Of a DNA stretch of 64,000 nucleotides, positions 1 through 9,404 are shown piece after piece; positions within the stretch are counted from its first letter, which is position 1; the number at the start of each line of letters is the position of its first letter. This DNA comes from Fidelibacterota bacterium (GTDB lineage Bacteria; Fidelibacterota; Marinisomatia; SCGC-AAA003-L08; D37C17): NCBI GenBank assembly GCA_004124405.1, contig SCKP01000001.1, positions 1 to 64,000 on the forward strand. The letters run 5' to 3'. A program made the translations under genes and the position numbers. The notes beneath the pieces were generated by a model that was not told where the DNA came from, made no database searches, and saw only the letters and a program-made list of their open reading frames with translations.

Positions 1-2
1 GC

Positions 3-80
3 AGCAGCAATTTGTTGACGGAATTGAAAGATCATGGAATACCGGAAAATAATTGTACTGTCTTTCATACAATAATTTGA
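3..80 (+). CDS. 3' end of an upstream gene (frame uncertain)
   Basis: Two frames are open from the window edge. One runs to a TGA at 78-80 and encodes about 25 residues with a helix-then-strand look (LLTELKDHGIPE). The other ends in TAA at 50-52 and encodes 16 residues. I favour the longer one, but there is too little sequence to name a family. Either would end 40-70 bases before the FliF-like gene on the same strand, so it is probably the preceding member of that operon and matters for interpreting it. Confidence 0.3.
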   Translation, partial: SSNLLTELKDHGIPENNCTVFHTII

Positions 81-119
81 ATGTATTAAATTTACTTATG
101 CTTAAACAGGAGCAAAACA

Positions 120-1409
120 ATGACCAATAAATTTGGCCGTAAACATCTATTCATTATAGCCCTCAGTGCTTTTCTCTGGAATCAGCAGGTAAACATCCTC
201 TCACAGAAAATTGCCATAGAAACTTCTTACCAGCAAAAAGTTACTTCTGCTGTATCCCGATTGTTGGGGCAGGAAAAAATTTGGGTGATCGTGAGCATTG
301 AATTTTCCTCCATTGGCGGCACCTTGAAAAAGGCTGCAGCATTACAATCAGGAACACGTTCATCCGGAGAATTTATTCCCGGTATACCTACAGTTCCATC
401 AATCCGGGGCACACGGTCCTCCTGGGGTTCCGCTTCCCAAACCCGTGGTGGAAATGACCTGGAAATTGGGCGGGTCGAAGTTACCATCGGAATGGACAAA
501 ACTTCCATTACCGTTACATTAAAACAAGAAATAAAATCATTGATTGAGAAAATAATTCCCCAGACAAAGGATTGTGACGATTGCATAAAAATTGAAGCCA
601 TGCAGTTTCAGACCAATCAAAAAAATGTGGAAATAGAAAAATTAAGGAAAGAATTAGATTCATTACAGGCAGAGATAAGGGCCTCTAAATTAGATGCTGA
701 TTCCCAACGATTGAAAGATTTGGATACTCAACTAACTGAAGTGCGGAATAGAAGAGATCAATTAGAGTCCATTGAAAACCTCCGCAAGCTCCAACAAATT
801 AAAGAAGATTCCCTTCGATTTGTCCAATTGGTAGCAGCAGAAAGGGTACGTAAAACTCAAGATTCTCTCAAATTTGTCAATACTGAAAAACGCCTTGAAC
901 GGGTTATGGAAAGCAAAATTAAATCTGACTCCGTCATTATACATGAAACCCTCAGTATTGTAAAACAGCAAGCTGGCGGTGGTAAGGAAGACGAATCTCT
1001 ATTGGGTATGCAGCTTGGCAGTAGCGGCTCAGGAATAATGGGGTCTGTTATTTTTATTTTACTTATCATTGCTCTCATGGTTGTGACCTATTTGGTTGCC
1101 AGCAATAAAAGGCCAAAAACAATCTATTTAAAACCAAAGAGTAAAGAAAAGGAAAAAGCTAAAGACAAAAAGGGGGGCAAGAAGAAAAAAGCTGGCGAGG
1201 CAGAACCAGAAGAATCCCCTGAACCGGCTGCACCTACACCTCCTCGCCCGGATGAAGATGCCATGCGTTCTGAGCTCCGCTCATTAAGACAGACTGCTGT
1301 GTCGCTTACCGTAGGGGAAAAAGAGGGAGCATCTGCCCTCATTAAAGAATGGCTGGAGGATAATCCTAATAAATCTGACGAAGGTGAAGAAGAGGCTGGA
1401 GAAGAATAA
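120..1409 (+). CDS. FliF-like MS-ring protein, reduced form
   Basis: Probable membrane ring protein related to flagellar FliF. Residues 1-28 form an N-terminal signal or membrane segment. Residues ~36-63 (SYQQKVTSAVSRLLGQEKIW, then a strand) look like the first half of the FliF ring-building motif 3. A Ser/Gly/Thr-rich stretch at ~65-112 sits where the beta-collar insertion lies, and the second half follows at ~113-165. A long charged coiled coil (~165-290), a membrane helix (~311-332) and a Lys-rich cytoplasmic stretch come next. The tail (EGASALIKEWLEDNP) resembles the FliF helix that binds FliG. FliF is normally ~550 residues; ring motifs 1 and 2 are not evident here and the coiled coil is additional. 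An AGGAG lies 7 bases before the ATG. The FliG-like gene starts 3 bases downstream. Known: FliF rings anchor FliG. Inferred: this pair forms a comparable ring and rotor. Confidence 0.68.
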   Translation: MTNKFGRKHLFIIALSAFLWNQQVNILSQKIAIETSYQQKVTSAVSRLLGQEKIWVIVSIEFSSIGGTLKKAAALQSGTRSSGEFIPGIPTVPSIRGTRSSWGSASQTRGGNDLEIGRVEVTIGMDKTSITVTLKQEIKSLIEKIIPQTKDCDDCIKIEAMQFQTNQKNVEIEKLRKELDSLQAEIRASKLDADSQRLKDLDTQLTEVRNRRDQLESIENLRKLQQIKEDSLRFVQLVAAERVRKTQDSLKFVNTEKRLERVMESKIKSDSVIIHETLSIVKQQAGGGKEDESLLGMQLGSSGSGIMGSVIFILLIIALMVVTYLVASNKRPKTIYLKPKSKEKEKAKDKKGGKKKKAGEAEPEESPEPAAPTPPRPDEDAMRSELRSLRQTAVSLTVGEKEGASALIKEWLEDNPNKSDEGEEEAGEE

Positions 1410-1412
1410 GTT

Positions 1413-2351
1413 ATGAAAACTAAAGAAGAATTAACCGGTTATGATAAGGTTGCTATCATTTTTGATATTTTAGGAGATTCTCTTTCCATTAATATGTTTA
1501 AAGATATTCCTGAAGCTGAGTTTTATAAAATACGGGATCATGCAAAAACCTTAAAAAATACCGTTCCAACAGCTGTAAAGAAGGAAGTGTTGGAAGATTA
1601 TTATTTCAAAATGCTTTCCAATGAGAAGTATAAAGATCAATCCAGTAGTGAAAAAATGTTTGAATTTCTTGAAGCTTTAGATGATGAACAACTCTTCGTA
1701 TTATTGTCACCGGAAAAACCCAGAGTAATTGCATTGGCATTAGAGCAAATTGACAATGAAAAAAGAATGACTTTTTTAGCTAAAGTTGATGTTGAAAAAC
1801 AAAATAAAATCGTTCTACAAACTGGCGATTTAAAAGATATTCCCCTTGAGGCAATTATACATACAGCAAAAGAACTCAAGAAAAAATCTGCTTTTCTTCC
1901 GGGGCCAGTTGAATTTTCACGAGGCGGCGGAAAATCAGTTTCAGAAATGCTTGGAAAGATGCCGGAAGATGATGCCAAAAAGTATTTAGATCAAATGAAA
2001 TTAGATAACCCTGGATTGTTCAGTGATGTTAAAAAATATTTTCTTTTATTCGATGACATCATCGCCATGCCGGACAGAATTGCTGCAACTTTTTGGGGAG
2101 ACCCAGAAATCGATTTAGAAATTATGGCAACCGCATTAGCTGATAGTGAAACCGAAGCAGTTGAAAAATTGCAGGGTTACCTTCCTGGGAAAAAGCAAGC
2201 TATGTTTACCCCAAAAACTGCAGAAGACAATGTATCAAAACGAGAAATTGACGAAGCAAAAGGGGAAATTAAGGATCAACTGCAGAAAAAATTTGATAGT
2301 GGCGATTTAAATATTGAAGATGTATTGGCAGCACCTGAAGTTGAAGTATAA
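1413..2351 (+). CDS. FliG-like rotor/switch protein
   Basis: Cytoplasmic protein of 312 residues (flagellar FliG is ~330-340) with the FliG layout. Residues ~6-65 match the N-terminal domain that binds FliF (LTGYDKVAIIFDILGDSL). Residues ~90-155 resemble the middle domain (LLSPEKPRVIALALEQIDNE, as in FliG HPQTIALIL). Residues ~170-270 resemble the C-terminal domain: a Gly-rich linker, then LFDDIIAMPDR and ALADSETEAVEKLQGYLP, like the FliG torque region. An acidic tail follows. The EHPQ-type motif is degenerate (SPEKPR) and the torque helix does not carry all the classical charged positions, so divergence is substantial. It sits 3 bases after the FliF-like gene and is followed by an intrinsic terminator, so the two are the last genes of their transcript. 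Confidence 0.68.
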   Translation: MKTKEELTGYDKVAIIFDILGDSLSINMFKDIPEAEFYKIRDHAKTLKNTVPTAVKKEVLEDYYFKMLSNEKYKDQSSSEKMFEFLEALDDEQLFVLLSPEKPRVIALALEQIDNEKRMTFLAKVDVEKQNKIVLQTGDLKDIPLEAIIHTAKELKKKSAFLPGPVEFSRGGGKSVSEMLGKMPEDDAKKYLDQMKLDNPGLFSDVKKYFLLFDDIIAMPDRIAATFWGDPEIDLEIMATALADSETEAVEKLQGYLPGKKQAMFTPKTAEDNVSKREIDEAKGEIKDQLQKKFDSGDLNIEDVLAAPEVEV

Positions 2352-2371
2352 AATAGCGTAAATTTTATTTT

Positions 2372-2402
2372 AAAAGTCTCCAGTTTTGTTGGGGGCTTTT
2401 TT
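2372..2402 (+). terminator. Intrinsic terminator after the FliG-like gene
   Basis: A 9-bp stem (2374-2382 with 2390-2398, including G-T pairs) and a 7-base loop run into TTTTTT at 2397-2402, starting 20 bases after the FliG-like stop codon. It closes the FliF/FliG-like transcript before the convergent uvrA gene. Confidence 0.75.
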
Positions 2403-2473
2403 ATTTGTTAATAATCAGTTCCCAATATATTGGGATTCACCCAGTGCCCAGCACCAAGAGCCAGGTACCCCGC

Positions 2474-5317
2474 CTACAGCATCCCCGCTAAAAACTGTCC
2501 TGTGTAAGATTCTTGCACATTGCTCACCATTTCGGGTGTACCTTCAGCCACAATATTGCCTCCGCCCTCTCCTCCTTCAGGTCCCAGATCAATTACCCAA
2601 TCTGATGATTTAATTACATCCAAATTATGTTCAATTACCACAACTGTATTTCCCTTATCTACTAATCCGTGTAAGACATGCAGCAGCATTTTTACATCTT
2701 CAAAATGAAGACCGGTTGTGGGCTCATCTAATAAATAAAGCGTCCGGCCAGTTCCCGCTCTGGATAATTCGGCTGCTAATTTCACACGTTGTGATTCTCC
2801 ACCTGAAAGGGTTGTAGCCTGTTGTCCCATATGAATATAGCCCAGTCCCACATTATTTAAAGTTTCCAATTTATGTTTAATTTGAGGATGGTTCTTAAAA
2901 AAGGTCAGTGCCTCTTCAATAGTCAGTTCAAGAACTTCTGAAATTGTTTTTCCCCTATAAACTATTTCAAGTGTTTCCCTATTATATCGTAACCCTTTAC
3001 ATTCTTCACATTGAATATACATATCAGCCAGAAAATGCATTTCAATTTTTATGAGCCCTGCACCACGGCAAGTTTCACAGCGGCCTCCCTTTACATTAAA
3101 AGAAAATCTCCCTGGCTGATACCCGCGGATTTTTGATTCCGGTAATTGACTATATAAATCCCGAATATGGGTAAACACACCCGTATAGGTAGCAGGGTTG
3201 GAGCGGGGAGTTCGCCCAATAGGAGATTGGTTAATATCTATGACCTTATCTAAATGTACAATCCCTTTTATAGATTCAAAATGCAGCGGTTTTCGTAAAC
3301 TGGAATATAATTCCCTAGATATTAAGGGATACAGGGTTTGGTTTATAAGGCTTGATTTACCCGAACCAGATACGCCGGTTATACTGGTAAATTTACCAAG
3401 CGGAAATTTAACTGTAATATTTTTTAGATTATTTCCCGTAGCACCAATTAAGGTTAATAATTTTCCACTTCCCTTTCGGCGTTTATTCTGTACTTTGATA
3501 CTGGCATTCCCAGCTAAATATTTTCCCGTAAGTGAATCTTTATTTTCAATTATATCTTGGGGTGTTCCACTGGCAATTATTTTACCACCATGGGTGCCAG
3601 CGCGCGGGCCTAAATCTAATACCCAATCAGCGGCAAGAATAGTATTTTCATCATGCTCCACAACGATGACTGTATTGCCCAAGTCCCGCAAGTGTTGAAG
3701 CGTTTTAATGAGCCTTTGATTATCGCGCTGATGAAGACCAATGGTGGGTTCATCAAGAATATACAACACTCCTACCAACTGAGAACCAATCTGTGTTGCC
3801 AGGCGAATTCGTTGAGATTCACCCCCTGACAAAGTGCCGGATGAGCGGTTAAGAGTGATATAATCCAATCCCACATTAACAAGAAAATTTAATCGCGATT
3901 TAATTTCCTTAATGATTTGTTCTGCTATTTCAGCGTCACGTTTGGATAACTTAATATTGTTAAAAAAATCATGTAAAATTCCAACTGTTTCTTCGGTGAG
4001 TTCGTGGATATTTTTCTTCCCAATTGTAACCGCTAGACTGGCTGGTTTCAATCGTGCACCACTACATTCGGGACAATTTTGAATGGCCATATATTTTTCT
4101 ATCCAGTCCCGCATTTGCCCCGATTTTGTCTGGGTATATCTCCGCTGTAAATTGGGGATGACCCCCTCAAACTTCCCTTTATATTTTCCCTTAAATTTCT
4201 CGAACTGATATGACATTGTGATTTTCTCCCCCGGATGTGTTCCATAAAGGAGAACTCTTTGTACTTCATCTGTTAATTTTTTCCAAGGGGTTGTAAAATT
4301 AAAATCATAATGGAAGGCTAAACTTTTAAGGATTGCACTATACCAGTTTCCACGTGGTTGTTCACCAATGGGATCGATAGCTCCCTGAATAAGAGATTTC
4401 TTGGGATCGGGAATTACAAATTCAGGATCAATGGATACTTTTGTTCCCAGGCCATCACAACTATTGCATGCCCCAAAGGGTGAGTTGAACGAAAATACCC
4501 TTGGCTGAAGTTCTTCAAATGAAATATCACATTTAGGACAGGAAAAATATTCACTGTAAAGATGTTCTTTTTTACCAATCTCATCTATTATTACTAACCC
4601 ATTTCCTACTTTTAATGCCAGTTCAATTGAGCCGGTCAATCTATCTTTAATACCTTTTTTTGATACGAGACGATCTACCAATACTTCGATACTATGTTTG
4701 ATATTTTTTTCTAAATCAATCTTTTTAGATAGATTTATTTCTTCCCCATCAATTCGAACCCGGACAAATCCTTCCTGGGCAATAGATTTCAGAACATCTT
4801 TAAATTGTCCCTTTCGACTTCGAACAGTAGGGGCAAGGACTTGAAACTTAGTACCCTCTTTAAATGATAAAATTTTATCTACAATTTGCTGTACCGTTTG
4901 CCGCTTAACAGACCCCCCGCAGCTATTACAATGCTGAATACCTATTCTGGCAAAAAGCAACCTCATATAATCATAAATTTCTGTGATCGTACCTACAGTT
5001 GAGCGGGGGTTTTTACTGGAAGTTTTTTGTTCAATTGAAATTGCTGGTGACAACCCTTCTATATAGTCCACATCCGGTTTTTCCATGAGCCCGAGGAATT
5101 GCCTGGCATAGGTAGAAAGTGATTCTACATATCGGCGTTGACCTTCAGCATAAATGGTATCAAAGGCCAAGGATGATTTGCCTGATCCGGATAATCCGGT
5201 AATAACCACCAATTTATCACGGGGAATTTCCACATCAATATTTTGCAGGTTATGTTCTCTAGCGCCTTTTACAAAAATGTGGTTATCAAATAAAAATTTG
5301 TTATTTTTCTCTTTCAT
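2474..5317 (-). CDS. uvrA: Excinuclease ABC subunit A
   Basis: DNA damage recognition ATPase of nucleotide excision repair; it works with UvrB to load the incision complex on lesions. Its 947 residues match the usual ~940. Two ABC ATPase modules are visible: Walker [15 protein letters not shown] near the N-terminus and [14 protein letters not shown] in the second half, each with an LSGGESQR signature and an ILDEPT or LLDEPT Walker B. CxxC zinc-binding clusters are present, including the [14 protein letters not shown] pair near the C-terminus. It stands alone on the minus strand, convergent with the FliG-like gene and separated from the next minus-strand operon by a repeat-bearing 265-base gap. 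Confidence 0.98.
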   Translation of the reverse strand: MKEKNNKFLFDNHIFVKGAREHNLQNIDVEIPRDKLVVITGLSGSGKSSLAFDTIYAEGQRRYVESLSTYARQFLGLMEKPDVDYIEGLSPAISIEQKTSSKNPRSTVGTITEIYDYMRLLFARIGIQHCNSCGGSVKRQTVQQIVDKILSFKEGTKFQVLAPTVRSRKGQFKDVLKSIAQEGFVRVRIDGEEINLSKKIDLEKNIKHSIEVLVDRLVSKKGIKDRLTGSIELALKVGNGLVIIDEIGKKEHLYSEYFSCPKCDISFEELQPRVFSFNSPFGACNSCDGLGTKVSIDPEFVIPDPKKSLIQGAIDPIGEQPRGNWYSAILKSLAFHYDFNFTTPWKKLTDEVQRVLLYGTHPGEKITMSYQFEKFKGKYKGKFEGVIPNLQRRYTQTKSGQMRDWIEKYMAIQNCPECSGARLKPASLAVTIGKKNIHELTEETVGILHDFFNNIKLSKRDAEIAEQIIKEIKSRLNFLVNVGLDYITLNRSSGTLSGGESQRIRLATQIGSQLVGVLYILDEPTIGLHQRDNQRLIKTLQHLRDLGNTVIVVEHDENTILAADWVLDLGPRAGTHGGKIIASGTPQDIIENKDSLTGKYLAGNASIKVQNKRRKGSGKLLTLIGATGNNLKNITVKFPLGKFTSITGVSGSGKSSLINQTLYPLISRELYSSLRKPLHFESIKGIVHLDKVIDINQSPIGRTPRSNPATYTGVFTHIRDLYSQLPESKIRGYQPGRFSFNVKGGRCETCRGAGLIKIEMHFLADMYIQCEECKGLRYNRETLEIVYRGKTISEVLELTIEEALTFFKNHPQIKHKLETLNNVGLGYIHMGQQATTLSGGESQRVKLAAELSRAGTGRTLYLLDEPTTGLHFEDVKMLLHVLHGLVDKGNTVVVIEHNLDVIKSSDWVIDLGPEGGEGGGNIVAEGTPEMVSNVQESYTGQFLAGML

Positions 5318-5437
5318 GCGGAACCTGAAAACTACATGAATTTACAGAAGAGGAAAAAGAATTATTTACAGGATTTTATGAAATTCTACGAATAGGAAAA
5401 CAAAAAAATATGGTTGTTAGATAGGAAGCTATTTGCT

Positions 5438-5496
5438 GAACCGTTGAAACGGGTTCGATTAGGCTTGTTCGGTTAGCCCACGACTTAAGTCGTGGG
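5438..5496. repeat. Two-part palindromic extragenic repeat, copy 1
   Basis: Two palindromes lie about 25 bases apart: CCGTTGAAACGG (5441-5452), which sits inside a weaker GAACC/GGTTC stem, and a perfect 20-base palindrome at 5477-5496 (CCCACGACTT with AAGTCGTGGG). The same pair with the same spacing occurs at 26992-27050. It lies between uvrA and the DUF4340 gene and resembles REP-type elements mobilised by IS200-like RAYT transposases; no such transposase is seen in the window. Confidence 0.8.
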
Positions 5497-5582
5497 TTGC
5501 CCAATATTGTTAGTATATTTAAACCATTTTAGCTTGTCTGCAATCGTAATGGCACAGGCAGATGGTTTAACAAAGTCATCTA

Positions 5583-6161
5583 TTAATTTGTCACAGCCGA
5601 TGTATCTGTTGGAATAGATGGCAAAGGCGGGATTTCCACTTTTGGTTTTTCTCCCCAATAGGTTTCTCTGGTGGAAAGCATATAGGTAACATTTTGATCG
5701 GCCAGATACACATTAGGATCGTTACCAACTCGAATATAGCTGCGAGAATAATCAGATTTTGATCGGCCGAAAACATAATATCCAACCGTTTCACCCTTAG
5801 AATTTATTACTGCTAAATGTGTACCGGTGGAATCATCCACAGAATACTTCCCGTATTTTTGGGGATTCTCAGAAATAATTGTGCCCCTGTTTACCTTTAA
5901 CACCTTTTGGAACAGGTTATCCATTGACCGGGGTTTAATCTCCAAGGTATCATTTCCGGAGATTCTCCAAAGTGTATCAACACGGGCAAGTTCAATTGCT
6001 TCTTCTCCTTTTTGAATTAGAAACTTAAAAATATCTTCCGGATCATTGGAAAAAATAGCCTCAGTTGAACTTTTATGTTTTGATTGAGAACTTTTATTAT
6101 AGAAAAATATTCCAATAAAAACTAAAAGAACAATCAATGCAAATTGTAGATTCTTAGCCAT
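5583..6161 (-). CDS. DUF4340-type accessory protein of the Gld-like ABC system
   Basis: A 192-residue protein with one N-terminal membrane helix (LQFALIVLLVFIGIFF) and a soluble remainder outside the cytoplasm, resembling the DUF4340 proteins usually encoded after GldG-like proteins. The frame is open 12 codons further upstream, but GGAGGAAATCT just before the ATG at 6161 fixes the start and gives an 8-base overlap with the GldG-like gene, a typical translational-coupling arrangement. It is the last gene of the four-gene operon. Its function is unknown in detail; a role as periplasmic partner of the ABC complex is inferred from gene order. The C-terminus is Pro-rich (KVEIPPLPSIP). Confidence 0.75.
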   Translation of the reverse strand: MAKNLQFALIVLLVFIGIFFYNKSSQSKHKSSTEAIFSNDPEDIFKFLIQKGEEAIELARVDTLWRISGNDTLEIKPRSMDNLFQKVLKVNRGTIISENPQKYGKYSVDDSTGTHLAVINSKGETVGYYVFGRSKSDYSRSYIRVGNDPNVYLADQNVTYMLSTRETYWGEKPKVEIPPLPSIPTDTSAVTN

Positions 6162-7683
6162 AGATTTCCTCCAAAACTTTTGCCCGGTTTTTTTCACGTC
6201 TCATTCTTAATCCGCCAAATGCTACTACAAGAAAAGATGGAAACAAAATATTTATCCATTTCCAGCGCGCTTTTACATCATCTTCTAATTCCTGCAGGGG
6301 CCGGTTGGTAATTTCACGACTTCTGAGAGATATCAACTCCCTGTCACCTAAGAGATAATCTACTGCATTCATAACAAAAATATGATTTTCAGGTGCGGCC
6401 CCACCTCCGTCATCAGCAATAAATTTAGAGTCTGAAATCAAAATCAATTGGCTTAAAGTACCATTTTCAGGATGGGTGATTTCTGCCAGTGCGCCCAATA
6501 CTTTTCCTGCTTCGTTTAACTGCCGGAAGGCGGGATTTGCTTTGGGATCAGGATTCAAATTAAAAAACTCTTCCATTGTTGTAGATCGGTTAGAACTTGT
6601 AAATAAGGGAATGATATTGACATTTTCAACACCAGCCATGCTATCATTAATTATAATTTCACTTGGAAACATCAAGCGCACAGACTCTAAACCATTGACC
6701 ATAACCACTTCATCATTAAAATTACCCTCTTTAATAATGGGCAAAAAAGGATAACTCATGGGAACAGGAATGCGAATGAACCCCAAATTCTGCTGTACAT
6801 TCACCTTACCGCAATTCTGATCCAGAACCAGGTTGGGTGCAATATGTAAGCCATACGAATCCAGCAGTGAATATATATCTGACACTACCGGATTTGCCTG
6901 TTGAGTAGCAAGATCCGTTTTAATTCTGTTCTGGGCTAAAAGTACATTCCCACCCCGATTAATAAAATCTTCTAAATTTTGGCGCTCATCTATAGTTAAT
7001 GAATCCTCCACACCATTTATTAAAAGTAAGGAAATATTTCCAGCAACTGCCTGGCTCAGATTTATATTTCGAATATTGTAGCGTTGAGCCAATAGCTGAG
7101 AGATATTCTGATTTTTAATTTGTTCCTGACCCTCTGTTTTAGCTATGGCAATAGTTTCCTTATTAGTATCCACCAATTTTTTAATTTTCGTGGTAATGTC
7201 ATATTCCAATCCGGTAGTGGTTTGGATTACCGGAATAGTTTCCCGTTCATCTTCATAGAGGAAAACCATGCCCATATAGACCCGTTTTATTTCAATATTA
7301 TCATTTTCAATAACTTGTAATTGCACTGGCTGAATTCCTGACTTCTGGGCCTCTTCCTGCATTTTTTCATCATCATCTGTATGGTAGAATTCAAAATGGA
7401 TATTCCCATTAGAATAAGCTACATACTCTTCTAGTATATCTTGAAGGTATCTCCGGTTATTTCCATATTCTCCAGGGAGATTATCAGAAAAATATACTTT
7501 CATTGTGAGTCTGTCATCAATTTTTCCTACAACCGATTTACTAGAGTCCGATAAACTGTACATTTTGTTTTCAGTTAAATCCCATCTGAAAAACAAATTT
7601 CTGGACACAATATTTAAAAGAACTAAGATAGCTACTACTATCCCAATATATGACAAAAACGATTTTTTATTTTGAGTACTCAT
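6154..7683 (-). CDS. GldG-like ABC-associated periplasmic protein
   Basis: About 509 residues: an N-terminal membrane helix (~10-28), a large extracytoplasmic region with the GldG-type opening (FFRWDLTENKMYSLSDSSK, then a segment like KVYFSDNLPGEYG), and a C-terminal membrane helix (~480-497) followed by a charged tail. This is the layout of the GldG/COG3225 family. In Bacteroidetes GldG belongs to the GldA-GldF-GldG ABC complex needed for gliding; elsewhere homologues have no proven role. A GTG 12 bases upstream overlaps the ribosome-binding site, so the ATG at 7683 with GGAGGT ahead of it is the better start. It follows the permease by 2 bases and overlaps the DUF4340 gene. Confidence 0.85.
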   Translation of the reverse strand: MSTQNKKSFLSYIGIVVAILVLLNIVSRNLFFRWDLTENKMYSLSDSSKSVVGKIDDRLTMKVYFSDNLPGEYGNNRRYLQDILEEYVAYSNGNIHFEFYHTDDDEKMQEEAQKSGIQPVQLQVIENDNIEIKRVYMGMVFLYEDERETIPVIQTTTGLEYDITTKIKKLVDTNKETIAIAKTEGQEQIKNQNISQLLAQRYNIRNINLSQAVAGNISLLLINGVEDSLTIDERQNLEDFINRGGNVLLAQNRIKTDLATQQANPVVSDIYSLLDSYGLHIAPNLVLDQNCGKVNVQQNLGFIRIPVPMSYPFLPIIKEGNFNDEVVMVNGLESVRLMFPSEIIINDSMAGVENVNIIPLFTSSNRSTTMEEFFNLNPDPKANPAFRQLNEAGKVLGALAEITHPENGTLSQLILISDSKFIADDGGGAAPENHIFVMNAVDYLLGDRELISLRSREITNRPLQELEDDVKARWKWINILFPSFLVVAFGGLRMRREKNRAKVLEEIYG

Positions 7684-7685
7684 TG

Positions 7686-8399
7686 TTATTTCCACCTCCG
7701 AATTTCTAACATACGAACTGTCATAAACAAAAATAATCCTACAACCGAAGCAAAGTAAATAAGATTCCTGCTATCAATCACCCCTCTTGAAATGTTAGAC
7801 AGATGATAATCAACACTTAGATACTGTATAATTCCTGTGAGCGATACAGGAACAAACATGAGCATTTTATCCATAAGAAAGAAAATAAGCACAATAAATA
7901 TCCCTATAATAAATGCCACTACCTGATTATCGGTGAGACTGCTGGCGAAAATACCCACAGCAGAATACACAGCACCTGCAAGAGCAAGTCCTAGATATCC
8001 AGTGAAAACTGCACCATAATCTATATTGGTTCCAACTTGGGTTAAAGTTATAAAGTGTACCAGTGAAATTAGTAAACCCGCCAATACCAAACTCAGAGCT
8101 GCCAGAAATTTTCCCACCACAAAATCCAAATCTCTTAATGGCAGGGTGGACATCACTTCCATAGTTCCAATATTTTTTTCTCGAGCAATGAGACTCATGG
8201 TTATTGCTGGTATGAAAAAGAGGTAGACCAGGGGAATTATGTTAAACAGAGAGCGCATGTCCGACTGGTTAAAAAGGAAAAAGGTCCGCGTGAAAAAATA
8301 TCCTGTAATAACAGCAAATATGACCAGGAATATATATGCCATTGGGCTGTTAAAATAGGACTTCATTTCTTTAAAGTAAATGGCTTTCAAGTTACGCAT
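7686..8399 (-). CDS. ABC-2 type permease, GldF-like
   Basis: A 237-residue integral membrane protein with six predicted hydrophobic helices. The family hallmark PAITMSLIAREKNIGTMEVM lies between helices 2 and 3, followed by LPLRDLDFVVGKF. This matches ABC-2 permeases of the GldF/COG1277 type, which pair with the ATPase encoded immediately upstream. The start overlaps the end of the ATPase gene by 8 bases, and the GldG-like gene follows at once, so the stoichiometry is probably set by translational coupling. The substrate is unknown. Confidence 0.88.
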   Translation of the reverse strand: MRNLKAIYFKEMKSYFNSPMAYIFLVIFAVITGYFFTRTFFLFNQSDMRSLFNIIPLVYLFFIPAITMSLIAREKNIGTMEVMSTLPLRDLDFVVGKFLAALSLVLAGLLISLVHFITLTQVGTNIDYGAVFTGYLGLALAGAVYSAVGIFASSLTDNQVVAFIIGIFIVLIFFLMDKMLMFVPVSLTGIIQYLSVDYHLSNISRGVIDSRNLIYFASVVGLFLFMTVRMLEIRRWK

Positions 8400-9336
8400 T
8401 TGCCTTGTCCTCCATTGTGAGGGTTCGGAATATTGATTCCAGATTTACACTGTGAGGAGTCATCTCTGTCACTACCCAATTAGAATCTATGGCATATTGA
8501 AATAGTTCCTCGCGGGGATCTTTTTCTTTTGGATATTCTAAATGAAGTGTTTGAGATCCATTTTTTGTTGTTGTGTCAACTAAACTGATGGATGGAATTT
8601 TTTCTGTTAGTGCTTTTACAGTACTATCTTCTGCATTTTTAATTTCCAAAGTAAGTTTTGTATTTCCCATAAACCCACTCATGAGCTCTTCATTGGTTCC
8701 ATCAGCTACAATTTCCCCTTTATGAATTATAATTATTCTATTTACTGTTGCTTGTATTTCCTGTAAAATATGGCTGGACATTAACACCAGTTTTTCTGTT
8801 CCCAAATCTTTGATGAGATTGCGAATTTCTACAATCTGGTTTGGGTCGAGACCGGTAACTGGTTCATCAAGTATGAGAATTTTGGGGTCATGAATCATTG
8901 CACAAGCCAGGCCAATTCTCTGTTTGTATCCCTTTGAACATTCAGAAATCATTCTATGTATGACTCCTTTTAATCCACACTGTTCTATTACTCGAGCCAA
9001 AGAATTTTTAAATGCTTTTCCAGTTATGTTACGGATATTTCCGGTGAATTCCAGCAAATCATACACTCGCATTTCAGGGTATAAGGGATTCAATTCCGGG
9101 AGGTATCCGATTTGTTTTTGGATTTCGAGAGTATTTGTCTGGATGTCCAATTCATTTACATAAACATTGCCCGATGTTGGAGTAAGGTACCCCGTCATCA
9201 CTTTTAAGGTGGTGGATTTACCTGCACCGTTTGCCCCTAAAAATCCAACAATCTCACCGTCGTTTAATTCAAAATTAATGGATTTAACGGCTTTAATATC
9301 ACCGTAAGACTTGGAAAGATTTTCAACTTTTATCAT
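8392..9336 (-). CDS. ABC transporter ATP-binding protein, GldA-like
   Basis: Nucleotide-binding subunit of the Gld-type ABC system, 314 residues. Visible motifs: Walker A GANGAGKSTTLKVMTGYL near residue 35, Q-loop (IGYLPE), a slightly unusual signature (CSKGYKQRIGLA where many have LSKGMKQR), Walker B (ILILDEPVTGLDP), and the H-loop histidine (MSSHIL). The C-terminal ~90 residues resemble the accessory domain seen in COG1131 ATPases. It is the first gene of the four-gene minus-strand operon, with AGGA before the ATG. Confidence 0.93.
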   Translation of the reverse strand: MIKVENLSKSYGDIKAVKSINFELNDGEIVGFLGANGAGKSTTLKVMTGYLTPTSGNVYVNELDIQTNTLEIQKQIGYLPELNPLYPEMRVYDLLEFTGNIRNITGKAFKNSLARVIEQCGLKGVIHRMISECSKGYKQRIGLACAMIHDPKILILDEPVTGLDPNQIVEIRNLIKDLGTEKLVLMSSHILQEIQATVNRIIIIHKGEIVADGTNEELMSGFMGNTKLTLEIKNAEDSTVKALTEKIPSISLVDTTTKNGSQTLHLEYPKEKDPREELFQYAIDSNWVVTEMTPHSVNLESIFRTLTMEDKANA

Positions 9337-9404
9337 AGTATTAATTCCTATTTAACTTTAGTAAACAGCTGTTAATTGATGCGGGTGGAATTTGTTCCTG
9401 GTTA

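Noticed and set aside
5441-5456. GGGTTCGATT near 5451 considered as a tRNA T-arm
   Set aside because: No acceptor stem or anticodon arm can be folded around it; it belongs to the palindromic repeat.
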